DNA from: Rhodothermales bacterium
GTDB lineage: Bacteria; Bacteroidota; Rhodothermia; Rhodothermales; Bin80
Length of the DNA stretch: 64,000 nt
Assembly: GCA_951812585.1 (NCBI GenBank)
Contig: OX638318.1
Coordinates: forward strand, 1,565,058-1,629,057
Direction: 5' to 3'
The position numbers were made by a program, and so were the translations under genes. Within the stretch, counting starts at the first letter, position 1. Each line of letters begins with the position of its first letter. Positions 46,209-55,663 of the stretch are shown here, in pieces. The notes beneath the pieces are model-generated. The model was not told the DNA's origin. It searched no databases and saw only the letters and a list, made by a program, of their open reading frames with translations.

Positions 46209-46631
46209 CTATGCCCGAACGCAGTCACCGCCACTGGCCGGTAGTGTGCGTACACGCCGCTGCGCTTCTGGGAGTGTGCTCTTTGGCAATGTCTCTGCAA
46301 ATGGCTTGCGGAGCACCTTGGCATGCGCACTGAAAGCCTGACGCAGCGGCCGAATCTCCTCGTCCTTGGCCAACAGTTTCTTCCCAGCCGGGGTCGAACC
46401 ATAAAACGCTCCATATTCGCGCTGCTTGCGCCACTGGGCCAGATGAGATAAAAAAAGGCCTTACCGACGCAAAAGCGCACCGACCTCTCCAGGCTTACTG
46501 CAGAGGTCGGCCTCGTGCAGAATGCGCATCTTGTGCCTGGCCGTGAACCTGCGGCGCTTGGCCTTGGGAACCACCTCAGTCGGCGGGACCTCTGCAGTAC
46601 CGGTCGTGTTGGCAGGGTAATCGGATTCCAT
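46209..46631 (-). pseudogene. IS3-type OrfA transposase with in-frame stop
   Basis: On the minus strand an ATG at 46631 opens a frame with KAKRRRFTARHKMRILHEAD and KPGEVGALLRR, the start of an IS3-type helix-turn-helix OrfA. A TAA at 46461-46463 interrupts it where a Glu codon (GAA) is expected. The same frame then continues as GLFLSHLAQWRKQREYGAF, the second half of the domain, to a TAG at 46209-46211. No OrfB follows. It is a decayed remnant. Confidence 0.75.
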
Positions 46632-47483
46632 GATTGAGTAGGGCTGAATGATGGATTGGTTAAGCTAAATCGCCTGACCAGCCCTGCCGCTTGAACCCCA
46701 ACGCGGCTACACTATTAATGTATTGAACTGCCTCACTTCTTATTGGCACAGAGGGTACGATGGCAAGTCTGCAGCCGTGGCCATACTAAAGCAAACGTTC
46801 GAGCCCCGGACGGCTGCCAAGCTGGACGCGTTTGCTGAAGAGCTGGGACGGATATTCCGGGACGGCACCGAAGATCAGTCGCGCAAGGCCTGGTTTGCTC
46901 TTTTCCGGGCTTCGTGCGGGATGAACGGCACGCTCTATGGGGGGAGCGTGGCCGTGTTCGAGCGGGTGTACGAGTCCTTCGAAGATCGCTCGCATCCTAA
47001 GGGCACAAGAGGCCCGGCATGGCGCCCTGTCTGCCAGGGCTAGTTTCCTGCACAACACTGGGCCGCCTGCCGAGCGTTTGGGGGCCGAGCACGGGGCGTG
47101 CATAGACATCAGACCCTGAGAGGGGTATTCTCCTGTTGAACACTAAGGCCGCCCCCCAGCGCTTGCTGCCGCCGACTCAATGCTCCAGAAGGCGGAAATC
47201 AGCATTTGCACTCCCAAACCGTGAACCAATGTCTGCAAACGCCTCGCGTTTATGGCGATTCAAAACCCTGGTGATTTATCCGGGTTAACTGCAATGCACC
47301 CCGCTGCGCGTGATGGAAACCCGCCGCTTGCGGCGGAGCCCACCAGCCGTACTCGTAGCGCCATGGCCGTTATCGCTATTGCATGAACAGCGCCTGCAGC
47401 GCTCACGCTTACGTCCGCCCGCGTGGTTGGCTGCCGGGACAGCACCGGGCATGGGGGCCCGCAGCGCTGTATCGGCTTGACTG
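46632..47483. other. Region between IS debris and mutS2
   Basis: These 850 bases hold no gene I can name. One open frame at 46723-47043 (106 codons, TTG start) contains LDAFAEELGRIFRDG and could be a remnant coding fragment, but no family was recognised. The remainder, up to the mutS2 stop, shows only short frames. Confidence 0.35.
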
Positions 47484-49667
47484 CTACGCCAGGCGCACAT
47501 AGGTGATGCCCGGGTTGACGTTGGGCGAAGAATACTCCTGCACGGCTGACGCAGCAGCCAAGTACGCGTGGATCGCTTCGCGAAGCGCGCCGCTGCCTTT
47601 GCCGTGAAGAATCTGAACCGCGCGAAGGTCGGCGCGGGCAGCATCGTCCAACAGCTTCTCGACCGCGCGCACAGCATCATGCACCCGGAGGCCGCGCAGG
47701 TCCACCGCTGTGCGTGCTTCCTGTGCATAGGTGACCATGCGAGACTTCCGTTTCCGCTGCGCCGGCCGCAGGCGATGCGCGTTCACCTGCACGCGAATCG
47801 AGCCAAATGCAACCATTACCTGCGCGCCTTCCACTGCAAGCACTTCGCCGATAGTGTTCGCCCCGTCCATCACGACCTTTGCCCCTACGGCAATGAATGC
47901 CGGGGCGGTTTCCTTGCGTGCACGCCTGGGGCGGCGTCTTACGCGCTTGGACTTTTTCTCTCTGGCTTGTGGCGCGCGCTTTGGCGCGCCCGAAGCCGGG
48001 AGCTTCAGGATCCGACTCCTGACTAGGCGGCCCTGCAGCGCAAGGCGCTGATCCGACAGCGCCTTGCGCTCCTTTTGCAAGGTCAATAGCAGCGACTCCA
48101 GCGACACCGTAGGATCGCCAAGCAATGCACGCGCCTGCGCCAATACGGCTGCATTCAGCTCGAGCCGCTCGGCTATCAGAAACGCATAAGACGAGCCCGG
48201 CAGGCCTTGCCGGAAACGAAACGTAGGCGTCAGCGAGGCCTGGTCAAACTCCATAGAGCCATTCTCTACCCCATGGGCTTCGTGGGCAAAGGTCTTAAGC
48301 GTACCGTGATGCGTGGTAGCTATGGTGCGCGCCCCTGCAGCGGTGCAGTGTGCCAAGGTGGCCTGAGCTAGTGCTGCTCCCTCCGCAGGGTCCGTGCCGG
48401 TTCCTATCTCATCGACCAGGATCAGCGTACCCGGACCGGCCTGGTCCGCGATGGCACGCAGTCCCTGAACCCGCGCACTGAAGGTGGACAGGTCCTGCTC
48501 AAGCGACTGGTTGTCGCCAATCTCCACCATGATCTGATCAAACAAGCACAGGCTGCTGTCCGCGTGCATCGGCACAGGAATACCGTATGCAATCATGACC
48601 GACAAAAGCCCTACCGTCTTCATGGCCACGGTCTTGCCGCCCGCATTAGGTCCGGTAATCACCAGTGTGCGTGTTTCGTTGCCCAACGTCAGTTCCAAGG
48701 GCACGACTGCCTCTTGCGTTCCCAGATGCAAGAGCAGCGCGGGGCTCCTTCCCTGACGGATGTCGACAACGCCGTCCTGGTTAAGCTTCGGCGCTTCTGC
48801 GTTCAGCCTGGTAGCCAGGCACGCAATCGCGCGTACGAGATCCACCTGTCCCAAACAGCGCAGGCTGACGCGCAGCGAGGCTGCATGCTCGCGAACGCGC
48901 GCCGCAGTAGCGCGCAAAAGGCGCACCACCTCCCTTCGCTCCTCCTCCTCCAAAAGCCGCAGCTCGTTGTTGAGCTCCAGACACGCGGCCGGCTCGACAT
49001 AAACCGTCTGGCCCGTCGCAGAGGTACCGTGAACAAAGCCCTTGACCTTGCGCTTGGCTTCGGCGCGAATCGGCACAACCATGCGGCCAGCGCGCACGGT
49101 GGGCTGCAGCTCGGTAGCATAACCGCGCTTAACCGCATCCTGCAGCACCGAACGAAGCTTTGACCGCAGGGCCTCCTGGCAGTGGACCCGCCTCCGCCGA
49201 ATACGGTGGAGCGCTGGTGAGGCGTCGCTGCGCACCTCGCCGCCGGGCAGCAAGACAGACTCCAGGTGATCCTCCAGCGCGCGCAGCACGGTGATCCGCT
49301 TCATGACCTGTCGAAGCAGCACATGTTCGCTGTCAACAACCCATTGGCGCACGCGCCGCATCGCACGGCAGACGCGCCGCACCTCCCACAACGCGGTGCC
49401 TGAAACATAGGCGTCAAAAGGCTCGAGCTGATCCAGCGTGCTCCGCACATCCAGAAATTCCTCGAAAGGCAATGCGTGTTGCCCTTGCAGCACCGCTTGC
49501 ATCTCCGCAACGCGCCCGAGCCGCGTACGCACCGCGTCGAGCGTTGCCGCTGGCCTCATGCTGCTGAGCGCATCTTCGCCCAACGCACTCAGCACCTGCT
49601 CGCGAAGAAAGTCCTGGACAAGACCAAAGCCCAGCAAGGATGCCGCATGGGGTGGATACAGCTTCAT
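47484..49667 (-). CDS. mutS2: MutS2 family ATPase/Smr nuclease
   Basis: The 727-residue product has the MutS2 layout: an N-terminal core and lever, the P-loop GPNAGGKT, Walker B LILVDEIGTGTDP, then a coiled-coil region, a KOW-like domain and a C-terminal Smr domain (VDLRGLRVHDAV and LHGKGSGALR). There is no mismatch-recognition domain. MutS2 acts on branched DNA in recombination control or on stalled ribosomes. It is somewhat shorter than the usual 780 residues. The linker before the KOW region is very basic (KKSKRVRRRPRRARKE). It is divergent from the following gene. Confidence 0.93.
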   Translation of the reverse strand: MKLYPPHAASLLGFGLVQDFLREQVLSALGEDALSSMRPAATLDAVRTRLGRVAEMQAVLQGQHALPFEEFLDVRSTLDQLEPFDAYVSGTALWEVRRVCRAMRRVRQWVVDSEHVLLRQVMKRITVLRALEDHLESVLLPGGEVRSDASPALHRIRRRRVHCQEALRSKLRSVLQDAVKRGYATELQPTVRAGRMVVPIRAEAKRKVKGFVHGTSATGQTVYVEPAACLELNNELRLLEEEERREVVRLLRATAARVREHAASLRVSLRCLGQVDLVRAIACLATRLNAEAPKLNQDGVVDIRQGRSPALLLHLGTQEAVVPLELTLGNETRTLVITGPNAGGKTVAMKTVGLLSVMIAYGIPVPMHADSSLCLFDQIMVEIGDNQSLEQDLSTFSARVQGLRAIADQAGPGTLILVDEIGTGTDPAEGAALAQATLAHCTAAGARTIATTHHGTLKTFAHEAHGVENGSMEFDQASLTPTFRFRQGLPGSSYAFLIAERLELNAAVLAQARALLGDPTVSLESLLLTLQKERKALSDQRLALQGRLVRSRILKLPASGAPKRAPQAREKKSKRVRRRPRRARKETAPAFIAVGAKVVMDGANTIGEVLAVEGAQVMVAFGSIRVQVNAHRLRPAQRKRKSRMVTYAQEARTAVDLRGLRVHDAVRAVEKLLDDAARADLRAVQILHGKGSGALREAIHAYLAAASAVQEYSSPNVNPGITYVRLA

Positions 49668-49764
49668 GATGCCCTGCTGCTTAGATGCATTTCATGCGTG
49701 CGCGTTGGAGTCAAAGTGCATATTCTATTGTGCTGCCGCTGCCTTGTGTGCAATCTATAATGCT

Positions 49765-51411
49765 ATGCTGAAAACCGTAACCGGTGCCGCGCTTCTTGTC
49801 AGCTTCTTTGCGGCCTGCTCTGTTTCCGAACCAGTTCCGGAGCCGCCGAGCAGTCATGCCGAGCTTGTGGACTTTTTCTTTGCTTGGCGTGCCTTCAACG
49901 CCCCCGACATGGTGGGTGGCATTCCGGACTACTCCCAAGCCGCCATGGCACGCCAACACGCTGCGCTGGCTGGGTGGCAAGCCGCATTGAACACAGCCGA
50001 CACCACGGGTTGGAACACGGGCGCACAAATAGACTGGTACCTGGTCTGGGCTGAAATGAACGGGCTTGACTTCGATCACCGCGTACTGGCACCCTGGGAG
50101 CGCGATCCTGCTTTTTACGTGTGGTACTACCGCTATCCCACGGATGTGCCTGAGCGCGAGGGGCCTACGATACACGGCGCCATAGAATTGCCGCGTTTTG
50201 CGTGGCCCTTGTCCAAAAAAGACGCTGCGGATATCGCCGGACGGCTGCATGTGTTGAGCGATTTGTATGCCGCGGCGCGCATCAACCTGACCGGAGATGC
50301 CCGCGCGCTCTGGGTGACTTCCGAGCGGTCCATCCGTGACCAGAGTGCGGAACTGGCCCACCTGGCAGCAGCGGTCCAGCTGCTTCACCCGAACCTGGCG
50401 TCCGCTGCACTTGAAGCACAAACGGCTTCGGACGCGTTTGCCGACTGGATTGCAGCCCAGTTGCCTTTAAAGCAGGGTCCGTCGGGCGTGGGTAAGGAAG
50501 CCTACACCTGGAAGCTTCGCTATGTGCACCTCATGCCCTACTCCTGGGAAGACGAGGTGCTGCTTCTGGAGCGGGAACTGGGCCGTGCACATGCCTCGCT
50601 GCGACTGGAAGAGCACCGCAATCGCGCATTGCCGGCGCTCACGCGCATCGCGTCTGCACAGGAATATGATATGAAGCTCAACGAGGCGGTGACGGAGTAC
50701 ATGACCTTCCTGGACGAATCCGAAATCGTGCCGATCAAGGACTATATGGACCAGGCGCTGCGAGCCCGCATGGGGACTTTTGCTCCAGCCGAAGGGCTTC
50801 GCGGATTCTTTTCAGAGATTACCTACCGCGATCCGATCGTGATGCGTACCCACCATTACCACTGGTTTGACCTGGCGCGTAATCGCGAGGAGCCGCACGC
50901 GAGTCCTATCCGGCAAACACCGCTGCTCTACAACGCATTTGATTCGCGCGCCGAGGGGATGGCTACCGGGATGGAAGAGATGATGATGCACGCGGGACTG
51001 CTGGATGATCGGCCGCGCGCGCGGGAACTGGTATGGATCCTGTTGGCGCAGCGCAGCGCGCGCGGCCTGGCCGGACTCTATCAGCACGGCCTCGAAATGA
51101 CCTTTGACGAAGCAACCGCGTTCGCCTCCCGCTGGACGCCCCGCGGCTTGCTCCCGGCCGATGGCGCAACCATCCAAGGCGAAGAGCAATTCTATCTGCA
51201 GCAGCCCGGGTACGGCACAAGTTATGTGGTCGGAAAGATCGAGATCGAGCACCTCATCGCGGAGTATGCCCGGCAGCGAGAAGGCAGTTTCGTACTCGCT
51301 GAATTCATGGATACGTTCAACGGATCCGGTGTAATTCCCACCACCCTTATACACTGGGAGCTCACAGGCGACCGGTCGCGACTCTTGCGCGCCGTTGCAC
51401 CGCAGCAATGA
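49765..51411 (+). CDS. DUF885 family lipoprotein
   Basis: The ATG at 49765 gives 548 residues with lipoprotein signal (MLKTVTGAALLVSFFAAC, Cys18). The mature part has the helical DUF885 architecture, with the conserved RAEGMATGMEEMMMHAG at about 391-407 and the C-terminal FNGSGVIPTTLIHWEL. Typical DUF885 proteins have a metal-binding HExxH-like motif (HEGWA); here the equivalent is DSRAEGMA, so a peptidase activity is doubtful. A longer frame reaches back into the mutS2 start region and is not likely used. Function unknown; probably surface or periplasmic. Confidence 0.78.
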   Translation: MLKTVTGAALLVSFFAACSVSEPVPEPPSSHAELVDFFFAWRAFNAPDMVGGIPDYSQAAMARQHAALAGWQAALNTADTTGWNTGAQIDWYLVWAEMNGLDFDHRVLAPWERDPAFYVWYYRYPTDVPEREGPTIHGAIELPRFAWPLSKKDAADIAGRLHVLSDLYAAARINLTGDARALWVTSERSIRDQSAELAHLAAAVQLLHPNLASAALEAQTASDAFADWIAAQLPLKQGPSGVGKEAYTWKLRYVHLMPYSWEDEVLLLERELGRAHASLRLEEHRNRALPALTRIASAQEYDMKLNEAVTEYMTFLDESEIVPIKDYMDQALRARMGTFAPAEGLRGFFSEITYRDPIVMRTHHYHWFDLARNREEPHASPIRQTPLLYNAFDSRAEGMATGMEEMMMHAGLLDDRPRARELVWILLAQRSARGLAGLYQHGLEMTFDEATAFASRWTPRGLLPADGATIQGEEQFYLQQPGYGTSYVVGKIEIEHLIAEYARQREGSFVLAEFMDTFNGSGVIPTTLIHWELTGDRSRLLRAVAPQQ

Positions 51412-51468
51412 GCGCACTGGCATTTCAGTTTTGATTTGCGTTAATTGCGGGGTTGTGACTGTTTCACT

Positions 51469-53823
51469 ATGGCTCGACGAATGATGCGCAGTCTAATTGT
51501 TCTCTTCGCCCTGTGTGCCAGTACAGCTACGGGGGCGCTGGCGCAGTATGCACTCATGTTCGGCGATGCGCTCGCCATCAGCGGCAACCAGGTCCTTGCC
51601 GGTGAAGGTCGCAACTTGCTGTTGCCGGGCAGCGTCTTCATTTTTGAGCGCGGCGACGATGGCGCCTGGGTGCAGACCGGCACGCTGGAGGCGCAGCATG
51701 ACGGGGGCGAAGCGCTCGGCTTTGGCCGTGCGTTGGCGGCAACTGATCAGATGCTCGCAGTGGGGGCGCCGCTGCAGGGCGCTGCCTATGTCTTTGTGCG
51801 GAATGACCAGGGTGCATGGGTTGAGCATGCAATGTTGGCGTCCGATGCGCCCGGCTTCGGCACCGCTGTGGCAGTTTCCGCCGAGCACCTCTTGATCGGT
51901 TCCTCAGGGGACGAGAACACGGCGGGGAGGGTGCATGCCTATCGGCATAGCGAGGATGTCGGGGGCTTTGGCTGGGGCTTGTCTGGCGTCATTGCTTTAG
52001 AGGGTGGTACGCGCAGCGACGCCTTCGGCAGTGTTATTGCGCTCGAAGGGTCCATGGCGGTCATAGGGGCACCCGGTGCCAATGATCGCGCCGGCGCTGC
52101 GTATGCGTACCGATTCGATGCCGACGCCGACAGTTGGCAAGCGCTCGGCGCGCTGCCCGTGGACGGCGGGTCGGCCGGGGATGGTTTTGGAAGTGCGCTG
52201 GCGCTGGCTGATGGCCGGATTGCCGTTGGCGTGCCGCGCCGGGACGCAGGCGCAGTCATGCTCTACCAGGCGGATGACGCAGGCGCATGGCAGCGCACTA
52301 ATCAATTCGCGCCAGAGTCGGGCGACGACAACGCCCAATTCGGGGCGGCTTTGGCCATGGCGGACGGCAATCTGTGGGTTGGCGCGCCGGGTCAGGCCAG
52401 CAGCAGCGGAACGTCCTATGTGATTCCGTCGCTGGAGGCTGCGCCCATGATGGTGCAGCCCGATATGCTGCAGTTCAGGAGCAACTACGGCAGCACGTTG
52501 GCGGCCGCGGGCGCGCTGGTCGTCGTGGGGGCGCGCGGGCACGACAACTTTGAAGGCGCGGCCTTTCCCGTCACAAAGGCGGAAGAGGCATGGAACGTGG
52601 AAGGCCCCGTGTATCACGATGCGGAATTCGCATCCATCACCGGCGATCGCGTAGCATGCGAAGAAGGCGCGGCGGCTGCATTCCCGTGCAGTGAGGTGGA
52701 CATGATCTCTTTCCTGACAAGGCGCGAAATCGGCGCACGCCGCGGGATTCAGGTGAATGACGTCTGGGGATGGGAAGACCCGCAGACCGGCCGTGAATAC
52801 GCCTTGGTCGGACGCACCGACGGCACCTCGTTCATTGACCTCACCGATCCGAACAATCCGCGCTATGTGGGCAATCTGCCCAAGACCGCCTCCGCCAACC
52901 AGAGCCTCTGGCGCGACATCAAGGTGTACAAGGACCACGCCTTTGTCGTGGCGGACGGGGCGGGAGCTCACCACATGCAGATCTTTGACCTGACGCAGCT
53001 GCGTGATGTGGGGGACGAAGCACCGGTTGAATTCACTGAAACCGCCCTGTATACGGGCATCTACAGTTCACACAATCTCATCATCAACGAAGAGACCGGG
53101 TTCGCCTACGCGGTGGGCAACAGCTCCGGCGGCGAGACCTGCGGCGGTGCTCTCCATATGGTCAATATCCAAGATCCCGTCAATCCCGTGTTCGCAGGGT
53201 GTTTTGCGGATACGCGAACGGGACGGCGCGGCACCGGCGCGACGCATGACGCGCAGTGTGTGACTTATGTCGGGCCGGACGCTGATTATCGCGGGCAGGA
53301 GATCTGCTTGAGTTCCAACGGCAATGCGCTGTCCATCGCCGACGTTACGGACAAGGATAATCCCATCGCGGTCTCGATCCTGGAGTACCCCAATGTGGCC
53401 TACACGCACCAGGGCTGGCTTACCGAAGATCACCGCTACTTCTACCTCAACGACGAGGGAGATGAAGCATCGGAGCTGGTCGATGCCACGCGCACGCTGA
53501 TCTTTGACCTGGCGGATCTCGATGATCCCGTGGTCGCCGGCGAGTACTTGGGACCCTCCAGCGCCATTGACCACAATCTGTACATCCGCGGGCACACGAT
53601 GTACCAGACCAACTATGTGGAAGGCCTTCGCCTTATTGATATCAGCGACCCGGAAAATCCCGCGGAAATCGGCCATTTTGATACCGTACCCTACGGCCCG
53701 AATGACAATTCTCCTGTACTGGGCGCATGGAGCAATTACCCGTACTTCAAAAGCGGGATCATTGTCGTAACTTCGGGCCGCGAAGGCGTCTTCTTCCTTA
53801 AGCAGAAGGCTATCGATATCTAG
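51469..53823 (+). CDS. Choice-of-anchor B family protein
   Basis: From the ATG at 51469 the product is 784 residues with a signal peptide (MRSLIVLFALCASTATGALAQ within it). The first 390 residues hold FG-GAP-like repeats (FGRALAATDQMLAVGAP, FGSALALADGRIAVGVP, FGAALAMADGNLWVGAP). The second half matches the choice-of-anchor B family (YALVGRTDGTSFIDLTDP, LWRDIKVYKDHAFVV, RLIDISDPENP), with an LVIVD-like propeller. Members usually carry a C-terminal sorting signal (PEP-CTERM, T9SS or other); here the protein ends VFFLKQKAIDI with none. Function unknown. Confidence 0.85.
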   Translation: MARRMMRSLIVLFALCASTATGALAQYALMFGDALAISGNQVLAGEGRNLLLPGSVFIFERGDDGAWVQTGTLEAQHDGGEALGFGRALAATDQMLAVGAPLQGAAYVFVRNDQGAWVEHAMLASDAPGFGTAVAVSAEHLLIGSSGDENTAGRVHAYRHSEDVGGFGWGLSGVIALEGGTRSDAFGSVIALEGSMAVIGAPGANDRAGAAYAYRFDADADSWQALGALPVDGGSAGDGFGSALALADGRIAVGVPRRDAGAVMLYQADDAGAWQRTNQFAPESGDDNAQFGAALAMADGNLWVGAPGQASSSGTSYVIPSLEAAPMMVQPDMLQFRSNYGSTLAAAGALVVVGARGHDNFEGAAFPVTKAEEAWNVEGPVYHDAEFASITGDRVACEEGAAAAFPCSEVDMISFLTRREIGARRGIQVNDVWGWEDPQTGREYALVGRTDGTSFIDLTDPNNPRYVGNLPKTASANQSLWRDIKVYKDHAFVVADGAGAHHMQIFDLTQLRDVGDEAPVEFTETALYTGIYSSHNLIINEETGFAYAVGNSSGGETCGGALHMVNIQDPVNPVFAGCFADTRTGRRGTGATHDAQCVTYVGPDADYRGQEICLSSNGNALSIADVTDKDNPIAVSILEYPNVAYTHQGWLTEDHRYFYLNDEGDEASELVDATRTLIFDLADLDDPVVAGEYLGPSSAIDHNLYIRGHTMYQTNYVEGLRLIDISDPENPAEIGHFDTVPYGPNDNSPVLGAWSNYPYFKSGIIVVTSGREGVFFLKQKAIDI

Positions 53824-54017
53824 GGCACACAGAGTAGTCGCCGTGCCGTACAGGGAACCTGCGTCATGCTTCCTGCGTACAGGCGCCGTGTTTCAAGCCT
53901 GAAACCTATCGCACCAAGATCGCTTTAACGGGAATCTCTACTTGGCGACCTTGCAACCTGCGCTTGCCAATCCCAACTTTTCGTCGTCCCTGTCACCTAA
54001 ACTGGACTAGACCCCAG

Positions 54018-54830
54018 ATGAACGCATTACGTAGAACCCTCTTGCTTTTGCCCTTGCTCTTGCTGTTGACTGTTACGGTAGAGGCACAGGAGTACAAGAA
54101 GACCTTCAACGCCGCGCGCGAGGCGGCCTTGGCCAAGGACTATGCTACGGCCCGCGCCCAATACGCCGCGGCTGCCAATGGCGCTGACGAGGCGGGCGAC
54201 GCAGAGGTGTCGCGCCAGGCACGTTATGTCGCCGCACAGATTGACCAGCGTCTGGGCAATGCAGCACTGAAGGCCGACAACGCCGAGAGTGCTTTGCAGC
54301 ACTACGCCAATGGCGTAGCCATCTTTCCCGACTACATCAAAAATACGTACGGCCAGGGCCTCGCGCTCAAGAAGCTGGGCCGTATGGACGAGGCGCTTGA
54401 AGCATGGTCCGGCATTCTGGACAATACGCAGGATCGGAGGACGGCGCTGGCAGCTGAAAGCGCCATTCGGGAGCACTTCTACTTCCAGGCCTCATCGGCC
54501 GTTAGCAAGAATGCGCCTTCGGCGAGCGACGGCGACCGGGCATTGGCTGCGCTGGAGCGCTCGAAGGAGTATGTGGAGCCGGACTCCGACTACTACTACT
54601 ACGTCGCAGAGGCGCAGTTGGCCAAGGGCAACAACGCAGAGTGCGTCGCTGCGGCCAACGAGTCGCTGGCGCTCCACCGCGGCAGCCGTACGGATGCCGC
54701 AAAGATTCACTTTACCAAAGCCGAGGCACAGCTTCGCATGGGCGACACCGATGGTGCAAAGGTGTCCTTCCGGAATGCCGCCTACGGGTCCTACAAGCCT
54801 TCGGCAGAGCATTATCTCTCCACCTTGTAA
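54018..54830 (+). CDS. Exported TPR protein
   Basis: The 270-residue product has a signal peptide (MNALRRTLLLLPLLLLLTVTVEAQ) followed by alternating helices in a tetratricopeptide pattern (AREAALAKDYATARAQYAAA, GLALKKLGRMDEALEAW, AEAQLRMGDTDGAKVSF). These scaffolds mediate protein contacts. It is periplasmic or outer-membrane linked. A strong terminator follows directly. No operon partner is evident. Confidence 0.82.
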   Translation: MNALRRTLLLLPLLLLLTVTVEAQEYKKTFNAAREAALAKDYATARAQYAAAANGADEAGDAEVSRQARYVAAQIDQRLGNAALKADNAESALQHYANGVAIFPDYIKNTYGQGLALKKLGRMDEALEAWSGILDNTQDRRTALAAESAIREHFYFQASSAVSKNAPSASDGDRALAALERSKEYVEPDSDYYYYVAEAQLAKGNNAECVAAANESLALHRGSRTDAAKIHFTKAEAQLRMGDTDGAKVSFRNAAYGSYKPSAEHYLSTL

Positions 54831-54851
54831 GCTCGGCGCACATTCCGCTTC

Positions 54852-54888
54852 AAAAAGCCCGCCATCCGCATGGATAGCGGGCTTTTTG
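54852..54888 (+). terminator. Bidirectional Rho-independent terminator
   Basis: AAAAAGCCCGC and GCGGGCTTTTT form a perfect 11-bp inverted repeat around a 15-base loop (which itself holds ATCC/GGAT), ending in a T-run in both directions. It closes the TPR gene 21 bases after the stop, just before the sugar cassette. Confidence 0.92.
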
Positions 54889-54904
54889 TTTGCCAATTCC
54901 AGTT

Positions 54905-55663
54905 ATGGAAACTTCGGTTATTGCTACTTCCGCCCGCATCGGTGAAGGCACCACCATCGGATACTTCTGCGTTATTGAAGCGGGCGCGATACTGGGGCGC
55001 GGATGCCGTCTGGGGCACCATGTCGTTGTCCGTGCAGGCACAATCATCGGCGCGGAAGTGCAGGTTGGCGACCATTCCGTGCTGGGGGCCGCGCCAATGC
55101 GGAGCGCAAGCAGCGCACCACGCCCTGTGGACGCAGATGCTGCGCTGCATGTCGGGGACCGTTGCATGATTGGTACCGGCGTTGTGCTGTATCGCGGCTG
55201 CACGCTGGGCGAACAAGTAATGGTTGCCGATCTGGCTACCGTGCGTGAGCAGGTCACGGTGGGACGGCGCACCATCATCGGACGCGGTGCAGCGGTTGAA
55301 AACGCATGCATCGTCGGCAGCTTCTGCAAGCTGGAAACGAATGCGTACGTCACTGCATACTCCACACTGGAAGATCATGTCTTTGTGGCACCGGGCGTTC
55401 TGACCAGCAACGACAACTTCGTGGGTCGCACCCGAGAGCGGTTCAAGCACTATGGTGGTGTTATTGCCCGGCGTGGTGCGCGTATCGGCGTGGGTGCCGT
55501 AATCCTGCCTGGCAAGGAGATTGGCGAAGACGCACTAATCGCTGCAGGCAGCGTGGTCACGCGCAATGTGCCGGCACGCCAGGTCTGGGCGCGCAATCCT
55601 GCACGGTACTTCAGGGACGTTCCTGCAGCGCAGCTGCTTGAAAACCAGGATGGTCGGCCATGA
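54905..55663 (+). CDS. Left-handed beta-helix acyltransferase (WbpD-like)
   Basis: The 252-residue product is a hexapeptide-repeat left-handed beta-helix (IGEGTTIG, LGRGCRLG, IGAEVQVG, VGDRCMIG, VGRRTIIG, IGVGAVILPG). It lies next to a DegT aminotransferase and a Gfo/Idh oxidoreductase, as in the wbpB-E-D cassette that makes UDP-2,3-diacetamido sugars. There WbpD acetylates the 3-amino group with acetyl-CoA. It is cytoplasmic. Starting at ATG 54905 fits the helix start. Its last 4 bases overlap the next gene (ATGA). Confidence 0.85.
   Translation: METSVIATSARIGEGTTIGYFCVIEAGAILGRGCRLGHHVVVRAGTIIGAEVQVGDHSVLGAAPMRSASSAPRPVDADAALHVGDRCMIGTGVVLYRGCTLGEQVMVADLATVREQVTVGRRTIIGRGAAVENACIVGSFCKLETNAYVTAYSTLEDHVFVAPGVLTSNDNFVGRTRERFKHYGGVIARRGARIGVGAVILPGKEIGEDALIAAGSVVTRNVPARQVWARNPARYFRDVPAAQLLENQDGRP

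Noticed and set aside
46723-47043. A 106-codon open frame near the IS debris
   Set aside because: It has a TTG start, no recognisable domain and a low-complexity end; kept only as a note in the region entry.
49756-49761. TATAAT at the start of the DUF885 gene as a -10 box
   Set aside because: It is only 3 bases before the ATG and would need a nearly leaderless transcript; no suitable -35 or TAnnTTTG pairing was found.
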